Shown here: positions 1-8,510 of the stretch, one piece after another
Layout of the letters: the number at the start of each line of letters is the position of its first letter
Numbering within the stretch: position 1 is the first letter of the stretch
DNA from: RYN-230 sp963704995
Lineage (GTDB): Bacteria > Actinomycetota > Actinomycetes > Streptosporangiales > Streptosporangiaceae
DNA: 64,000 bases
NCBI GenBank assembly: GCA_963704995.1
Contig: CAVPIM010000009.1
Location: 1,116,001-1,180,000 of the forward strand
Reading direction: 5' to 3'
Position numbers and translations under genes: made by a program
The notes under the pieces: model-generated
What the model was told of the DNA's origin: nothing
What the model saw: the letters and a program-made list of their open reading frames with translations, nothing else
The model's database searches: none

Positions 1-800
1 CCGTGGATTCGGATCTGCCCCAGGGCGCGGGCCTGTCGTCCTCGGCCGCGCTGGAGTGCGCGGTGGCGCTGGCCCTGACCCAGCTGGCCGGGCTCGACGT
101 GGTCCGGCAGGAACTGGCCGGCATCGCCCGCCGGGCGGAGAACGACTTCGTGGGCGTGCCGACCGGGATCATGGACCAGTCGGCGGCCCTGCTCTGCCAG
201 GCCGGGCACGCGCTGCTGCTGGACTGCCGCAGCGGGGAGGCGGACTCGGTGCCGCTCGACCCGGCCCTGTCCGGGCTGGCCCTGGTCATCATCGATACCC
301 GGGCCCGGCACACGCTGACCGAGAGCGGCTACGGGGCCCGGCACATCGAGTGCGAGGAAGCGGCCCGCGCGCTCGGCGTGCGCACGCTGCGCGAGGTGCC
401 CGGCCCGGACAGCCTGGCCGGGCTGGCCGACCCGGTCCTGCGCCGCCGGGCCCGGCACGTGATCACCGAGAACCAGCGGGTCCTGGAGGCGGCGGCCCTG
501 CTGCGCCGGGGCAAGACCGCCGGGATAGGGCGGCTGCTGAACGAGTCGCACGCGTCGCTGCGCGATGACTTCGAGATCTCCTGGCCTGAGGCGGACGTGG
601 CGGTGGACGCCGCGGTCGGGGCCGGGGCGCTGGGGGCCCGGATGATGGGCGGCGGTTTCGGCGGCTCGGTGATCGCCCTGCTCCCCGAGGACCAGGGCCA
701 GGTGCGCGAGGCGGTGACCGCGGCCTTCCGCCGCCGGGACTGGCCCGAGCCGGGGTTCCTCGACGCCCCGCCATCCCCCAGTGCCCGCAGGCTGCGCTAG
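1..800 (+). CDS. galK: Galactokinase, 5' truncated by window edge
   Basis: Galactokinase phosphorylates galactose at C1 in the Leloir pathway, in the cytoplasm. About 265 residues are visible; the N-terminal galactokinase signature lies outside the window, and bases 1-2 are the end of an upstream codon. The GHMP-kinase ATP loop is right at the visible start (PQGAGLSSSAALE, residues 5-17). The C-terminal GHMP motif is near residue 215 (ARMMGGGFGGSVIAL). NDFVGVPTGIMDQSA around residue 47 is the usual galactokinase segment. The GTG at base 3 is internal, not a start. The next gene begins 41 bases downstream on the same strand, so co-transcription is possible, but its function is unrelated. Identity is secure; only the 5' end is missing. 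Confidence 0.93.
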   Translation, partial: VDSDLPQGAGLSSSAALECAVALALTQLAGLDVVRQELAGIARRAENDFVGVPTGIMDQSAALLCQAGHALLLDCRSGEADSVPLDPALSGLALVIIDTRARHTLTESGYGARHIECEEAARALGVRTLREVPGPDSLAGLADPVLRRRARHVITENQRVLEAAALLRRGKTAGIGRLLNESHASLRDDFEISWPEADVAVDAAVGAGALGARMMGGGFGGSVIALLPEDQGQVREAVTAAFRRRDWPEPGFLDAPPSPSARRLR

Positions 801-841
801 CCCGCCCCGCCGTCCCCCAACCCCCGAGCGAAGGACGCACG

Positions 842-2053
842 ATGGCAGTTCAGGATGACGCGACCGCGATCGCCGGTGACCTGGCTGAGCTGCGCCGGCG
901 GATCCACCAGGACCCGGAGATCGGGCTCGACCTGCCCCGGACGCAGGCCAAGGTGCTGGACGCGCTGGACGGCCTGCCGCTGGAGGTGACCCGGGGCCGC
1001 GCGCTCAGCTCGGTGACCGCGGTGCTGCGCGGCGCACGGCCCGGGCCTACCGTGCTGCTGCGCGGCGACATGGACGCGCTGCCGATCACCGAGCGGACGG
1101 GGCTGCCGTACGCGTCCGCGGTGACCGGCGTGATGCACTCCTGCGGGCATGACCTGCACATCGCGATGCTGGTCGGCGCGGCGCGGCTGCTGGCCGCCCG
1201 GCAGGCGGAGCTGCCCGGGAACGTGATCTTCATGTTCCAGCCCGGGGAGGAGGGCCAGGCCGGCGCGACCCACATGATCAGCGAGGGTGTGCTCGACGCG
1301 GCGGGCGCCCGGCCGGTCGCCGCGTACGCCCTGCACGCCGCGTCGGCCCAGTTCCCGCGGGGCATGTTCTCGACCCGGCCCGGGTCGATGATGGCCGCCG
1401 CCGACATCCTGGACGTGACGGTCCGCGGGCACGGCGGCCACGCGTCCCAGCCGCACCTGGCCCAGGACCCGATCCCGGCGGCGTGCGAGATGGTCACTGC
1501 CCTGCAGACGCTGGTGACCAGGCGGTTCGACGTGTTCGACCCGGTGGTGATCACCGTGGGCAGCTTCCACGCGGGCACGGCGGACAACATCGTCCCCGAC
1601 GAGGCCCACTTCCTGGCCACGGTGCGCTCGTTCTCGGCCGAAGCCCGCGACCGGGTCCGGGCCGGCACCCTGCGGCTGATCGCGGACCTGGCCGCCGCGC
1701 ACGGCCTGCAGGCCGAGGCGGACTACCTGGACGGGTACCCGGTCACCGTGAACGACGCGGCCGAGACCGCGTTCGCGGGGCAGACGGTCGCGGACCTGTT
1801 CGGGGCGGACCGGCTGATCGCCCAGGCCAACCCGCTGCCGGGGGCCGAGGACTTCTCGTTCGTGCTCGACGAGGTGCCCGGGGTGTTCCTGATGCTGGGC
1901 GCGGTCCCGGATGGCTCGGACCCGGCCACCGCGCCGTTCAACCACGCCGCGGACGCGGTGTTCGACGACGCGGTCCTGCCCGACGGCGCGGCCCTGCTGG
2001 CCGAACTGGCCCTCCGCCGCCTATCCGCCGGCCCGGACCCCGTAACGCCCTAG
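842..2053 (+). CDS. M20D-family amidohydrolase (hippurate/amino-acid N-acyl hydrolase type)
   Basis: A 403-residue cytoplasmic zinc-type peptidase-like hydrolase that would cleave N-acyl groups from amino acids or related amides. The start ATG follows GAAGGA by a normal spacing. Metal-site motifs are in family order: RGDMDALPI (about residue 75), HSCGHDLHIAML (about 100), FQPGEEGQAGATHMI (about 130), then a dimerisation domain with GHGGHASQPHLAQDPI (about 198), and a C-terminal PFNHAAD histidine motif (about 370). Length is normal for hippurate hydrolase-like proteins. The substrate cannot be read from the sequence; IAA-amino acid, hippurate and N-acetyl-amino acid hydrolases all share these motifs. 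Confidence 0.85.
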   Translation: MAVQDDATAIAGDLAELRRRIHQDPEIGLDLPRTQAKVLDALDGLPLEVTRGRALSSVTAVLRGARPGPTVLLRGDMDALPITERTGLPYASAVTGVMHSCGHDLHIAMLVGAARLLAARQAELPGNVIFMFQPGEEGQAGATHMISEGVLDAAGARPVAAYALHAASAQFPRGMFSTRPGSMMAAADILDVTVRGHGGHASQPHLAQDPIPAACEMVTALQTLVTRRFDVFDPVVITVGSFHAGTADNIVPDEAHFLATVRSFSAEARDRVRAGTLRLIADLAAAHGLQAEADYLDGYPVTVNDAAETAFAGQTVADLFGADRLIAQANPLPGAEDFSFVLDEVPGVFLMLGAVPDGSDPATAPFNHAADAVFDDAVLPDGAALLAELALRRLSAGPDPVTP

Positions 2054-2182
2054 CGCCGCACGCCTCCCCGCTCTGGGGCCACAGCAGCCACTCCAGTCAC
2101 AAAGCCCCCAGCCCTCCGGCCGCCGGGCCCGGCCCCACCAGTCACAAGAGCCCCGCCGGCCCCACAATCCCCGAACCCCCGC

Positions 2183-2234
2183 TCGTGATCAAGGGATTGG
2201 TGGCGCTCTGGCGCCACCAATCCCTTGATCACGA
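2183..2234. terminator. Perfect 24-bp hairpin, probable bidirectional terminator (hairpin family A)
   Basis: Bases 2183-2206 pair perfectly with 2211-2234 around the 4-base loop TCTG. It lies between two convergent genes (M20 hydrolase and mdh), where a shared terminator is expected. The arm starts TCGTGATCAAGGGATTGG and is homologous to the hairpin at 31205-31256. There is no clear U-tract, which is common for actinobacterial terminators. Confidence 0.75.
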
Positions 2235-2295
2235 AGGAGGGGTGTGTCACGGGTGTGTCACGGGTGGGGCTGGTGGGGACTAGCTGGTGGCTGGG

Positions 2296-3252
2296 TTAGA
2301 GGCTGGCGACGTCGGCCTGCTTGGCCCGGACCGCCTCGGCCGCCTCGCGCAGGCCGGCCAGTTCGGTGTCGGTGAGAGCCCGCTCCACCACGGAGCGGAC
2401 CCCGGACTTGCCGATCTCGGCCTCGACCCCGAGGTAGACACCGGAGATGCCGTACTCGCCGTCCACCCAGGCGCAGACCGGCAGCACCCGGCCGGAGTCC
2501 TCCGCGACCGCGCGGGCCATCCGGGCCGCGGCGGCCGACGGGGCGTAGTACGCCGACCCGGTCTTCAGCAGGCCGACGATCTCGGCCCCGCCGTTGCGGG
2601 TCCGGTCCACCAGCGCGTCGATGTCCTCCTGGGGGAGCAGGCTGGCCAGCGGCTTGCCGTCCACCGTGCAGGCGGACGGGACCGGCACCATGGTGTCGCC
2701 GTGCGACCCGAGGGTGAGGGTCTGCACCGAGCCGACCGGCACGCCCAGCTTCTCGGCCACGAAGTAGCTGAACCGGGCCGTGTCGAGCATGCCGGCCTGG
2801 CCGAGGACCCGGGTCGCGGGGAACCCGGTCACCTTGGCCGCGAGGGCGGTCATCTCGTCCAGCGGGTTGGACACCACGATCAGCACGGCGTCCGGGGCGT
2901 GCTTCACCACGTTCTCCGCCACCGAACGGACGATCTTGGCGTTCACGCCGATCAGGTCCATCCGGCTCATCCCGGGCTTGCGGGGCAGGCCGGCCGTGAC
3001 GATCACGACCGACGAGCCGGCGATCGCCTCGTAGCCCTCGCCGCCGGGGCCGGTGGTCTGCCCGGTGACCTGGGTCTCGAAGCCCTCGATCGGCCGGGAC
3101 TGGCTCATGTCGAGGGCCAGGCCCTCCGGCTTGCCCTCGACGATGTCGGTCAGCACGACCTCGTCGAAGATGTCGTACTCGGCAAGCCGCTGCGCGGTGG
3201 TCGAGCCGTAGAACCCGGCCCCGACGACGGTCACCTTGCCACTGCGGGTCAT
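2296..3252 (-). CDS. mdh: Malate dehydrogenase (LDH-like type)
   Basis: A 318-residue NAD-dependent malate dehydrogenase interconverting malate and oxaloacetate in the TCA cycle. It begins with a Rossmann turn (KVTVVGAGFYGS, residues 6-17). The substrate loop GLPRKPGMSRMDL (about 89-101) carries arginines consistent with malate rather than lactate. The catalytic-histidine motif GSHGDTMVP is near residue 183. The start ATG is preceded by AAAGGAG. It lies 14 bases downstream of icd on the same strand, so the two are almost certainly one transcript. An LDH-type MDH (about 310-320 residues) is the shorter of the two bacterial MDH types; many Streptomyces carry the longer one. Confidence 0.93.
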   Translation of the reverse strand: MTRSGKVTVVGAGFYGSTTAQRLAEYDIFDEVVLTDIVEGKPEGLALDMSQSRPIEGFETQVTGQTTGPGGEGYEAIAGSSVVIVTAGLPRKPGMSRMDLIGVNAKIVRSVAENVVKHAPDAVLIVVSNPLDEMTALAAKVTGFPATRVLGQAGMLDTARFSYFVAEKLGVPVGSVQTLTLGSHGDTMVPVPSACTVDGKPLASLLPQEDIDALVDRTRNGGAEIVGLLKTGSAYYAPSAAAARMARAVAEDSGRVLPVCAWVDGEYGISGVYLGVEAEIGKSGVRSVVERALTDTELAGLREAAEAVRAKQADVASL

Positions 3253-3266
3253 GTTCCGTGCTCCTT

Positions 3267-4484
3267 TCAGGCCATGGCCCGGGCGAGGTTCTCGCTCAGG
3301 GCCATGAGGAACTCCTCGGTGGTCAGGAACGGGGTGTCCTCGCCCACCAGCAGCGCCAGGTCCTTGGTCATCTTGCCTTCCTCGACGGTCTCCACGCAGA
3401 CCCGCTCGAGGGTCTGCGCGAACCGGGTCACCTCGGGGGTGCCGTCCATCTCGCCGCGGTGGCTGAGCCCCTGGGTCCAGGCGAAGATCGAGGCGATGGG
3501 GTTCGTCGAGGTGGGCTTGCCCTGCTGGTGCTGCCGGTAGTGCCGGGTGACGGTGCCGTGCGCGGCCTCGGCCTCCACGGTCTTGCCGTCCGGGGTCATC
3601 AGGACGCTGGTCATCAGGCCGAGGGAGCCGTACCCCTGGGCGACGATGTCGGACTCGACGTCGCCGTCGTAGTTCTTGCAGGCCCAGACGACGCCGCCGT
3701 GGCCCTTGATCACCTGGGCGACCATGTCGTCGATCAGCCGGTGCTCGTACCAGATGCCCGCGGCCTCGAACTCCGCCTTGAACTCGGCCTCGAAGACCTC
3801 CTGGAACAGGTCCTTGAACCGGCCGTCGTAGGCCTTGAGGATGGTGTTCTTCGTGGACAGGTACAGCGGGTAGTGGCGGTTCAGGGCGAACCGCATGGTG
3901 GCCCGGGCGAAGTCACGGATCGAGGCGTCGTAGTTGTACATGGCCATGGTCACGCCGCCGCCGGGGAAGTGGGACACCTCCAGGTCGATCGGCTCGCCCT
4001 GGTCATCGTCCGGCCGGTAGGAGATCCGCACCGTGCCCGGGCCGGGCACCACGAAGTCCGTCGCCCGGTACTGGTCGCCGTGCGCGTGGCGGCCGATGAT
4101 GATCGGCTCGGTCCAGCCCGGCACGAAGCGCGGCACGCTGGAGATCACGATGGGCTCGCGGAACACGACGCCGCCGAGGATGTTGCGGATGGTCCCGTTG
4201 GGCGACCGCCACATCTTCTTCAGGCCGAACTCCTCGACCCGGCCCTCATCGGGGGTGATGGTGGCGCACTTGACCCCGACCCCGTACTGCTTGATCGCAT
4301 TCGCCGCGTCCACCGTGACCTGGTCGTCCGTGGCGTCACGGTTCTCGACGGACAGGTCGTAGTACTTCAGGTCGATATCCAGGTAAGGCAGGATCAGCCG
4401 GTCCTTGATGAACTGCCAGATGATCCGCGTCATCTCGTCGCCGTCGAGTTCGACGACGGGATTGGCTACCTTGATCTTGGGCAT
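3267..4484 (-). CDS. icd: NADP-dependent isocitrate dehydrogenase, type II (homodimeric)
   Basis: A 405-residue cytoplasmic isocitrate dehydrogenase converting isocitrate to 2-oxoglutarate and making NADPH. The N-terminus (KIKVANPVVELDGDEMTRI) and the segment ATITPDEGRVEEFGLKKMW are diagnostic of the eukaryote-like homodimeric subfamily, not the monomeric IDH common in other actinobacteria. The isocitrate-binding SPNGTIRN (about residue 94) and the metal-site region DDMVAQVIKGHGGVVWACKN (about 252) are intact. GGAAGGGAAG precedes the ATG. It is the first gene of the icd-mdh pair; the DUF3017 gene upstream on the same strand is 65 bases away and could share the transcript. Confidence 0.95.
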   Translation of the reverse strand: MPKIKVANPVVELDGDEMTRIIWQFIKDRLILPYLDIDLKYYDLSVENRDATDDQVTVDAANAIKQYGVGVKCATITPDEGRVEEFGLKKMWRSPNGTIRNILGGVVFREPIVISSVPRFVPGWTEPIIIGRHAHGDQYRATDFVVPGPGTVRISYRPDDDQGEPIDLEVSHFPGGGVTMAMYNYDASIRDFARATMRFALNRHYPLYLSTKNTILKAYDGRFKDLFQEVFEAEFKAEFEAAGIWYEHRLIDDMVAQVIKGHGGVVWACKNYDGDVESDIVAQGYGSLGLMTSVLMTPDGKTVEAEAAHGTVTRHYRQHQQGKPTSTNPIASIFAWTQGLSHRGEMDGTPEVTRFAQTLERVCVETVEEGKMTKDLALLVGEDTPFLTTEEFLMALSENLARAMA

Positions 4485-4549
4485 GCCGCAGACTTCCCTT
4501 CCTACTGCGCTCTACTCTTGCCCGCCGGGCTGTTATCCCTGGGGCACGG

Positions 4550-5131
4550 TTACGACGGAGTCGGCAGCACCAGGCCAGCGACCAGCAGGCCGATGGCCAG
4601 GATGGCCAGCGCCGTCACGTCGATATAGCGCCGCCTGCTGGCGAGCATGCCCGCCCGCTGCTCCGGCAGCGCAAGCCTGGCCGCAACAGCAACGAAAAGG
4701 GCACCCGCCAGGATAAACGTACCTGCCCGGACCGAGTGCGAGCCCTGCCAGATATAGGCCAGCCCGGCGGCCAGGCCGGCCAGCACGATCGCGTACGGCA
4801 GCTGGGCGCCCCGGGACACGCCGGACCGCCGGGCCCGGGGGGCGCGCGGTGCGGCAGGCGGGCCGGCCGGAGCCGGCGGGTGCTGGTGGTGCACGGGGGG
4901 TTCGGCGTAGGCCGGCGGCCTCACCTGCCCGGGCGGCACGGACGCGGGGCGCGGCGGGTAGCCAGGTGAATCCTGAGGGACCGCAGGCTGCGGGGGACGG
5001 CCCTCCGGCGGGGGACCGCTCTCCCGCGGCGCCCAGCCACCCCGGCCCGTCCCGGCCATACTGGCCAGCCCGTAGGCCGCCCCGCCCCCGGGGCGCGCTG
5101 GCGGTGTGATTCCCATTACCTCGTCGGTCAC
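4550..5131 (-). CDS. DUF3017 membrane protein with Pro-rich N-terminus
   Basis: A protein of about 193 residues. Residues 1-108 are low-complexity Pro/Gly/Ala-rich and probably cytoplasmic. The last 85 residues form three likely membrane helices (LPYAIVLAGLAAGLAYIW, AGTFILAGALFVAVAARLAL, VTALAILAIGLLVAGLVL), the layout of the DUF3017 family. That family commonly sits beside central-metabolism genes in actinobacteria; its function is unknown. The GTG at 5131 gives the longest frame, but it sits inside the 32-bp repeat and has no good ribosome site; the ATG at 5116 has GACGAGG just upstream and is a plausible alternative. Confidence 0.7.
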   Translation of the reverse strand: MTDEVMGITPPARPGGGAAYGLASMAGTGRGGWAPRESGPPPEGRPPQPAVPQDSPGYPPRPASVPPGQVRPPAYAEPPVHHQHPPAPAGPPAAPRAPRARRSGVSRGAQLPYAIVLAGLAAGLAYIWQGSHSVRAGTFILAGALFVAVAARLALPEQRAGMLASRRRYIDVTALAILAIGLLVAGLVLPTPS

Positions 5132-5389
5132 TACCGCCCGCTCAGTGCTTCTGTGAGCATCGCTGCCGCTCGCTTGCTGCGTCTGGTGTCTGCGTCAGCC
5201 ACGTTACCGCCCGCCTGGTGCGCGCACCGGGCATCGCGGCCGCTCGCTCCGTCTCGGTATGAGCATCGCTACCGCTCACGCGGTGCCTCTGCGAGCATCG
5301 CTACCGCTCGCTCAGTCGTCTTGCCCAGCATCGCTACCGCTCGCACGGTGCCTCTATGAGCATCGCTACCGCTCGCTCAAAGCGACCCA
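5123..5389. repeat. 32-bp tandem repeat array between citrate synthase and DUF3017 gene
   Basis: Unit starts are visible at about 5123, 5155, 5229, 5261, 5293, 5326 and 5358, mostly 32 bases apart (once 33). A diverged stretch at 5187-5228 probably holds another degenerate unit. The shared core is GCATCGCTACCGCTCGC followed by a variable GGTGCCTCT-like tail. The last unit supplies the C-terminal codons and stop of citrate synthase, and the first overlaps the annotated start of the DUF3017 gene. No unique spacers are present, so it is not a CRISPR array. Confidence 0.85.
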
Positions 5390-6507
5390 GGTCAGGTCGC
5401 GCTCGCCGATGTACTCGCTGTCCGGCCGGATCAGCCGGTTGTCCGCGTGCTGCTCCATCACGTGGGCCGTCCAGCCGGCCATCCGGCTGACCGAGAAGAC
5501 CGGGGTGAACAGGTCCGTGGGGATGCCCAGGTAGTGGTAGACGGTCGCGGCGTAGAAGTCCACGTTGGGATAGAGCCCCTTCTCCGCGAACACGGCCTCC
5601 TCCATCGCCCGGGACATGCGGAAGTACGTGTCGTCGCCCGAGACCGCGGCCAGCTCCCCGGATAGCTGGCGCAGGTGGGTGGCCCGCGGGTCCTCGGTCT
5701 TGTAGACCCGGTGGCCGAAGCCCATGATCTTCTCCCCGGCGCCGAGCCGTTCCCGGGTCGCCGGGCCGACCACGGCGACCGGGTCGGGCCCGGCCGTGGA
5801 CCGGATCCCCTCCAGCCCGCGCATCACCTGCTCGTTGGCCCCGCCGTGCAGTGGCCCCTTCAGCGTGCCGAGCGCCGCGACCACCGCCGAGTGCATATCG
5901 GACAGCGTGGCGGCGCACACCCGCGCGGCGAAGGTGGAGGCGTTCATCGTGTGGTCCGCGTGCAGCACCAGGCAGGTGTCCAGGATCTCGGCGTCCCGCG
6001 GCGGCGGCGGGGTGCCGCGCAGCTGGAGCAGGAAGTTGGCCGCCAGGCTGAGTCCCGGGTCGGCGGGCACGAGCTCACGTCCCTCGCGGGCGGCCTGGTA
6101 GGCGGCGACCAGGATGGGCTGCTGCGCGGTGAGCCGGGCGGCCTTCCGCTCGTTCGCCGGGGCCGCATTGGAGCTCTCATCCGGGTCATCCGCACTGGCC
6201 AGGGAGACCAGGCTGCGCATCGCCTCCATGGGGCCCTGGCTGGCCGCGATCTGCGGCAGCGTGGATTTGACCAGCGTGCCCAGGGTCCGGCCGGCGACGA
6301 GTTCCGCACGGTAACCGTTCAGCTCGCCGAGGCCCGGCGCCGAGCCGCGCTGCAGCAGGTAGCCGATCTCCTCGAAGGTCGAGGCGCCGGCGAGCTGATG
6401 GATGTCGTAGCCGCGGTAGAACAGCGGCCGGCCTGGCCGTCGATGTCACTCAGTGCGGTGGACGCGGCGACGACGTCCGCCAGGCCCTTGGACGGCTTGT
6501 CCGCCAT
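5366..6507 (-). CDS. gltA: Citrate synthase, interrupted by one apparent frameshift
   Basis: Citrate synthase condenses acetyl-CoA and oxaloacetate. Residues from MADKPSKGLADVVAAS to SDIDGQ read in one frame from the ATG at 6507. The protein then continues as PLFYRGYDIHQLAG in another frame and stays open to the stop at 5366. The switch lies at about 6427-6440 in a GGCCGGCC-type run and equals one base. Joined, the length (about 380 residues) is normal. Catalytic elements are intact: LHADHTMNASTF, GPLHGGANEQVM (His), MGFGHRVYKTEDPR (His and Arg) and the Asp of YPNVDFYAATVYHYLG. The C-terminal residues come from the 32-bp repeat. It sits near icd and mdh. A methylcitrate synthase role is possible. 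Sequencing error is the simplest explanation of the shift. Confidence 0.85.
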
Positions 6508-6733
6508 TTCTTCTTCCTCCCGATCACTCGCTCGGCAGTGTACTTCCGCAGGCTGCGGGTTCCCTGCGCCGGCCGGTTAATGACGCGCCGCCCGGCGAGA
6601 ACGGGCCGCCACCGGTGAGCGGGCCGGCACGCCGGGTCAAACCGCATAAGCAAAAGGGGGTACGAGTCTGCCCGGAAAGGGTAACTGCACGGAGAGAGAT
6701 CCGTGACTGCTCGGACAAGCGGGAGGAACGGTC

Positions 6734-7447
6734 GTGGAAGGGCCCTACATACGCATCGAGGACAGCGGCGAGGTGATACCGCTGGGCGAGTCGGTGACGA
6801 CGATCGGGCGCGGCGGTGGGGTGGACATCCGGCTCAGCGACCCGAGTGTCTCCCGGCTGCACGCCGAGATCATTCGCCGCGGGCCGTACGCGTACGTAAC
6901 GGACATGGGGTTATCGCGCAACGGAACCCGGGTCAACGGGCGGCTCGTGGCCCGGCGCGTCCTGGAGGACGGGGACGTGCTGACGTTCGGGAACGCCCGC
7001 TGCCGGATCGGCGGCCTCCCGGCTGAGGACCTGTCCGCCGAGATCGAGCTCCGGCGCTCACCCAGCCCCGAGCTGACCCGGCGGGAACTGGACGTGCTCA
7101 CCTCGCTGTGCCGCCCGGCCCTGTCCGATGAGGCGTTCGTCGCACCGGCGACCGCGCGTGAGATCGCCGGCGACCTCGTGGTGACGGAGGCGGCGGTCAA
7201 GCAGCATCTGCTCCGGCTCTACCAGAAGTTCCGCATCCCCGAGGGCACCAACCGGCGGGTCAGGCTGGCCAACGAGGTGGTCTCCCTCGGGCTCGTCCGG
7301 CCGTTGCCACCCGCCGGCCGCGAGAAGGTGCCGCCCCAACCCCAGCCGTCCCGGGCCGCCCCGGACCGGCCCGCGGGCCCTCCGGTTCCCGCCGGGACGG
7401 GCCGCCTCCCGGCGGGGGGCGGCCTTCCTGAGCGGCGCGCCAGCTAG
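6734..7447 (+). CDS. FHA domain protein with C-terminal winged-helix-like domain
   Basis: A 237-residue cytoplasmic protein. Residues 1-95 form an FHA phosphothreonine-binding domain: TTIGRGGGVDIRLSDPSVSR, then LHAEI and NGTRVNGR, the classical FHA positions. Residues 110-200 (PELTRRELDVLTSL through TAREIAGDLVVTEAAVKQHL to VSLGLV) look like a winged-helix/LuxR-like DNA-binding fold. The last 40 residues are a Pro-rich tail. The GTG start has GGGAGGA 6 bases upstream. It is divergent from citrate synthase and convergent with the Ser/Thr kinase unit, a natural candidate to phosphorylate its ligand. Function is inferred from domains; the target promoter is unknown. Confidence 0.8.
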   Translation: MEGPYIRIEDSGEVIPLGESVTTIGRGGGVDIRLSDPSVSRLHAEIIRRGPYAYVTDMGLSRNGTRVNGRLVARRVLEDGDVLTFGNARCRIGGLPAEDLSAEIELRRSPSPELTRRELDVLTSLCRPALSDEAFVAPATAREIAGDLVVTEAAVKQHLLRLYQKFRIPEGTNRRVRLANEVVSLGLVRPLPPAGREKVPPQPQPSRAAPDRPAGPPVPAGTGRLPAGGGLPERRAS

Positions 7448-7481
7448 CCGGCCCACGGCGCCTTAACCGGCCCGCGCCGGC

Positions 7482-8039
7482 TCAGAACCAGAAACGCAGT
7501 CTCCGGGGCCCCAGGTGCCCGAACGGCCCCGGGAGGGCCGGGAGATGTATCACCGTGCCGTTCGGCGCGCCCAGCGGCCAGAACACGGCCGCCGAGGTGA
7601 TCGCGGCGGCCACCGCGGCGACCGCGAGGGCGCACATCCCGAACAGCGCCACGGCCTGCAGGCCGGGGCTGCGCACCACCGCCGCCCAGACCCGGTTGAG
7701 CTGGCGGCGTGCCTTACCCGATCCCGGGCCGTAGCCGTAGAACGCCACCAGCGCGCCCGCCCCGTAGGACAGCGCGTGCAGGCCCGGGCTGGACGGCATG
7801 GCCAGCAGCGTGAGCCCGGCCGCGGCCACGGCCACGATGAGCGCCAGCGGGGCCACGATCACGGCGGAGACCAGCGAGCGGACCACGAAGAAAGGGAAGG
7901 CGGCGGCGGACATGATGGCGCCCCGCTGGTCCGAGCCCCGGTGGGCCAGGTCCCCGGCGCGCAGCAGCACCAGCACGGCCAGCGCGATCAGGGTGCCGGC
8001 CACCGGCAGCAGGACAGCGAGGCACACTGCGATGACCAT
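7482..8039 (-). CDS. C-terminal membrane region, probably the detached tail of the adjacent kinase gene
   Basis: The frame encodes about 185 residues with four to five hydrophobic segments: VIAVCLAVLLPVAGTLIALA, FFVVRSLVSAVIVAPLALIV, a third after AMPSSPGLHAL, and ALFGMCALAVAAVAAAITSA. The same frame is open upstream of the ATG at 8039 through a charged linker (AERDAERWTPPRRQPILVLAT) to about 8130, where it meets the frame that carries the Pro-rich part of the kinase linker. Kinase, linker and membrane tail therefore read as one original gene (7482-9371) broken by indels. As a stand-alone protein it matches no family I recognise. Confidence 0.6.
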   Translation of the reverse strand: MVIAVCLAVLLPVAGTLIALAVLVLLRAGDLAHRGSDQRGAIMSAAAFPFFVVRSLVSAVIVAPLALIVAVAAAGLTLLAMPSSPGLHALSYGAGALVAFYGYGPGSGKARRQLNRVWAAVVRSPGLQAVALFGMCALAVAAVAAAITSAAVFWPLGAPNGTVIHLPALPGPFGHLGPRRLRFWF

Positions 8040-8450
8040 GGTGGCCAGGACCAGGATCGGCTGCCGGCGCGGCGGCGTCCAGCGCTCCGCGTCCCGCTCC
8101 GCGGCGTCCCGGTCCGCGCGCTGCGGCCGTCGGGGGGCGCGGGCGCCCGCCCGTTCCGCCCGGCGCCGCCGGGGCGGCCGAACCCGTCGTCCGGCCCGGC
8201 GCGGCCGCCCCGGCGGCCGTCCGGGGGGTAGGTCACCGGGGGAAGGATGTCCGCGAAGTCGTCGGCGCGGACCGGCCGGGCGGCGATCGGCTGGGTCCCG
8301 GGGAGCGCCATCCCCGGCGGGGGCGGGAACGTGGTGGCTCCCGGGCCGGGCCCGGAGGTCATGGTCCCGCCCGGGCCGGCGTACCCGCCGAACCCGTCCA
8401 GCGCGGTGGGACGCAGCGGGACCCCGTCGGCGCGTGTCCCGGGCCCAGTG

Positions 8451-8510
8451 CTATCCCGGGCTGGGCTATCCCGGGCTGGGCCATCCCCGGCTGGGCTATC
8501 CCCGGCTGGG
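8451..8510. repeat. 15-bp minisatellite in the kinase linker
   Basis: Four near-identical units of CTATCCCGGGCTGGG start at 8451, 8466, 8481 and 8496, with a degenerate fifth. On the minus strand they encode AQPGI-type pentapeptides in one frame and SPARD-type in another, but TAG stops in the kinase frame. The current kinase stop at 8496 is inside the fourth unit. The gap 8040-8495 otherwise holds only this linker, readable as Pro/Gly-rich coding sequence in shifting frames. Confidence 0.85.

Noticed and set aside
5153..5359. Plus-strand frame of 68 codons in the repeat region
   Set aside because: It is made by the 32-bp repeat, has no ribosome site and matches no family.
5123..5389. CRISPR array
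   Set aside because: Units abut at a 32-base period with no unique spacers, and no cas genes are near.
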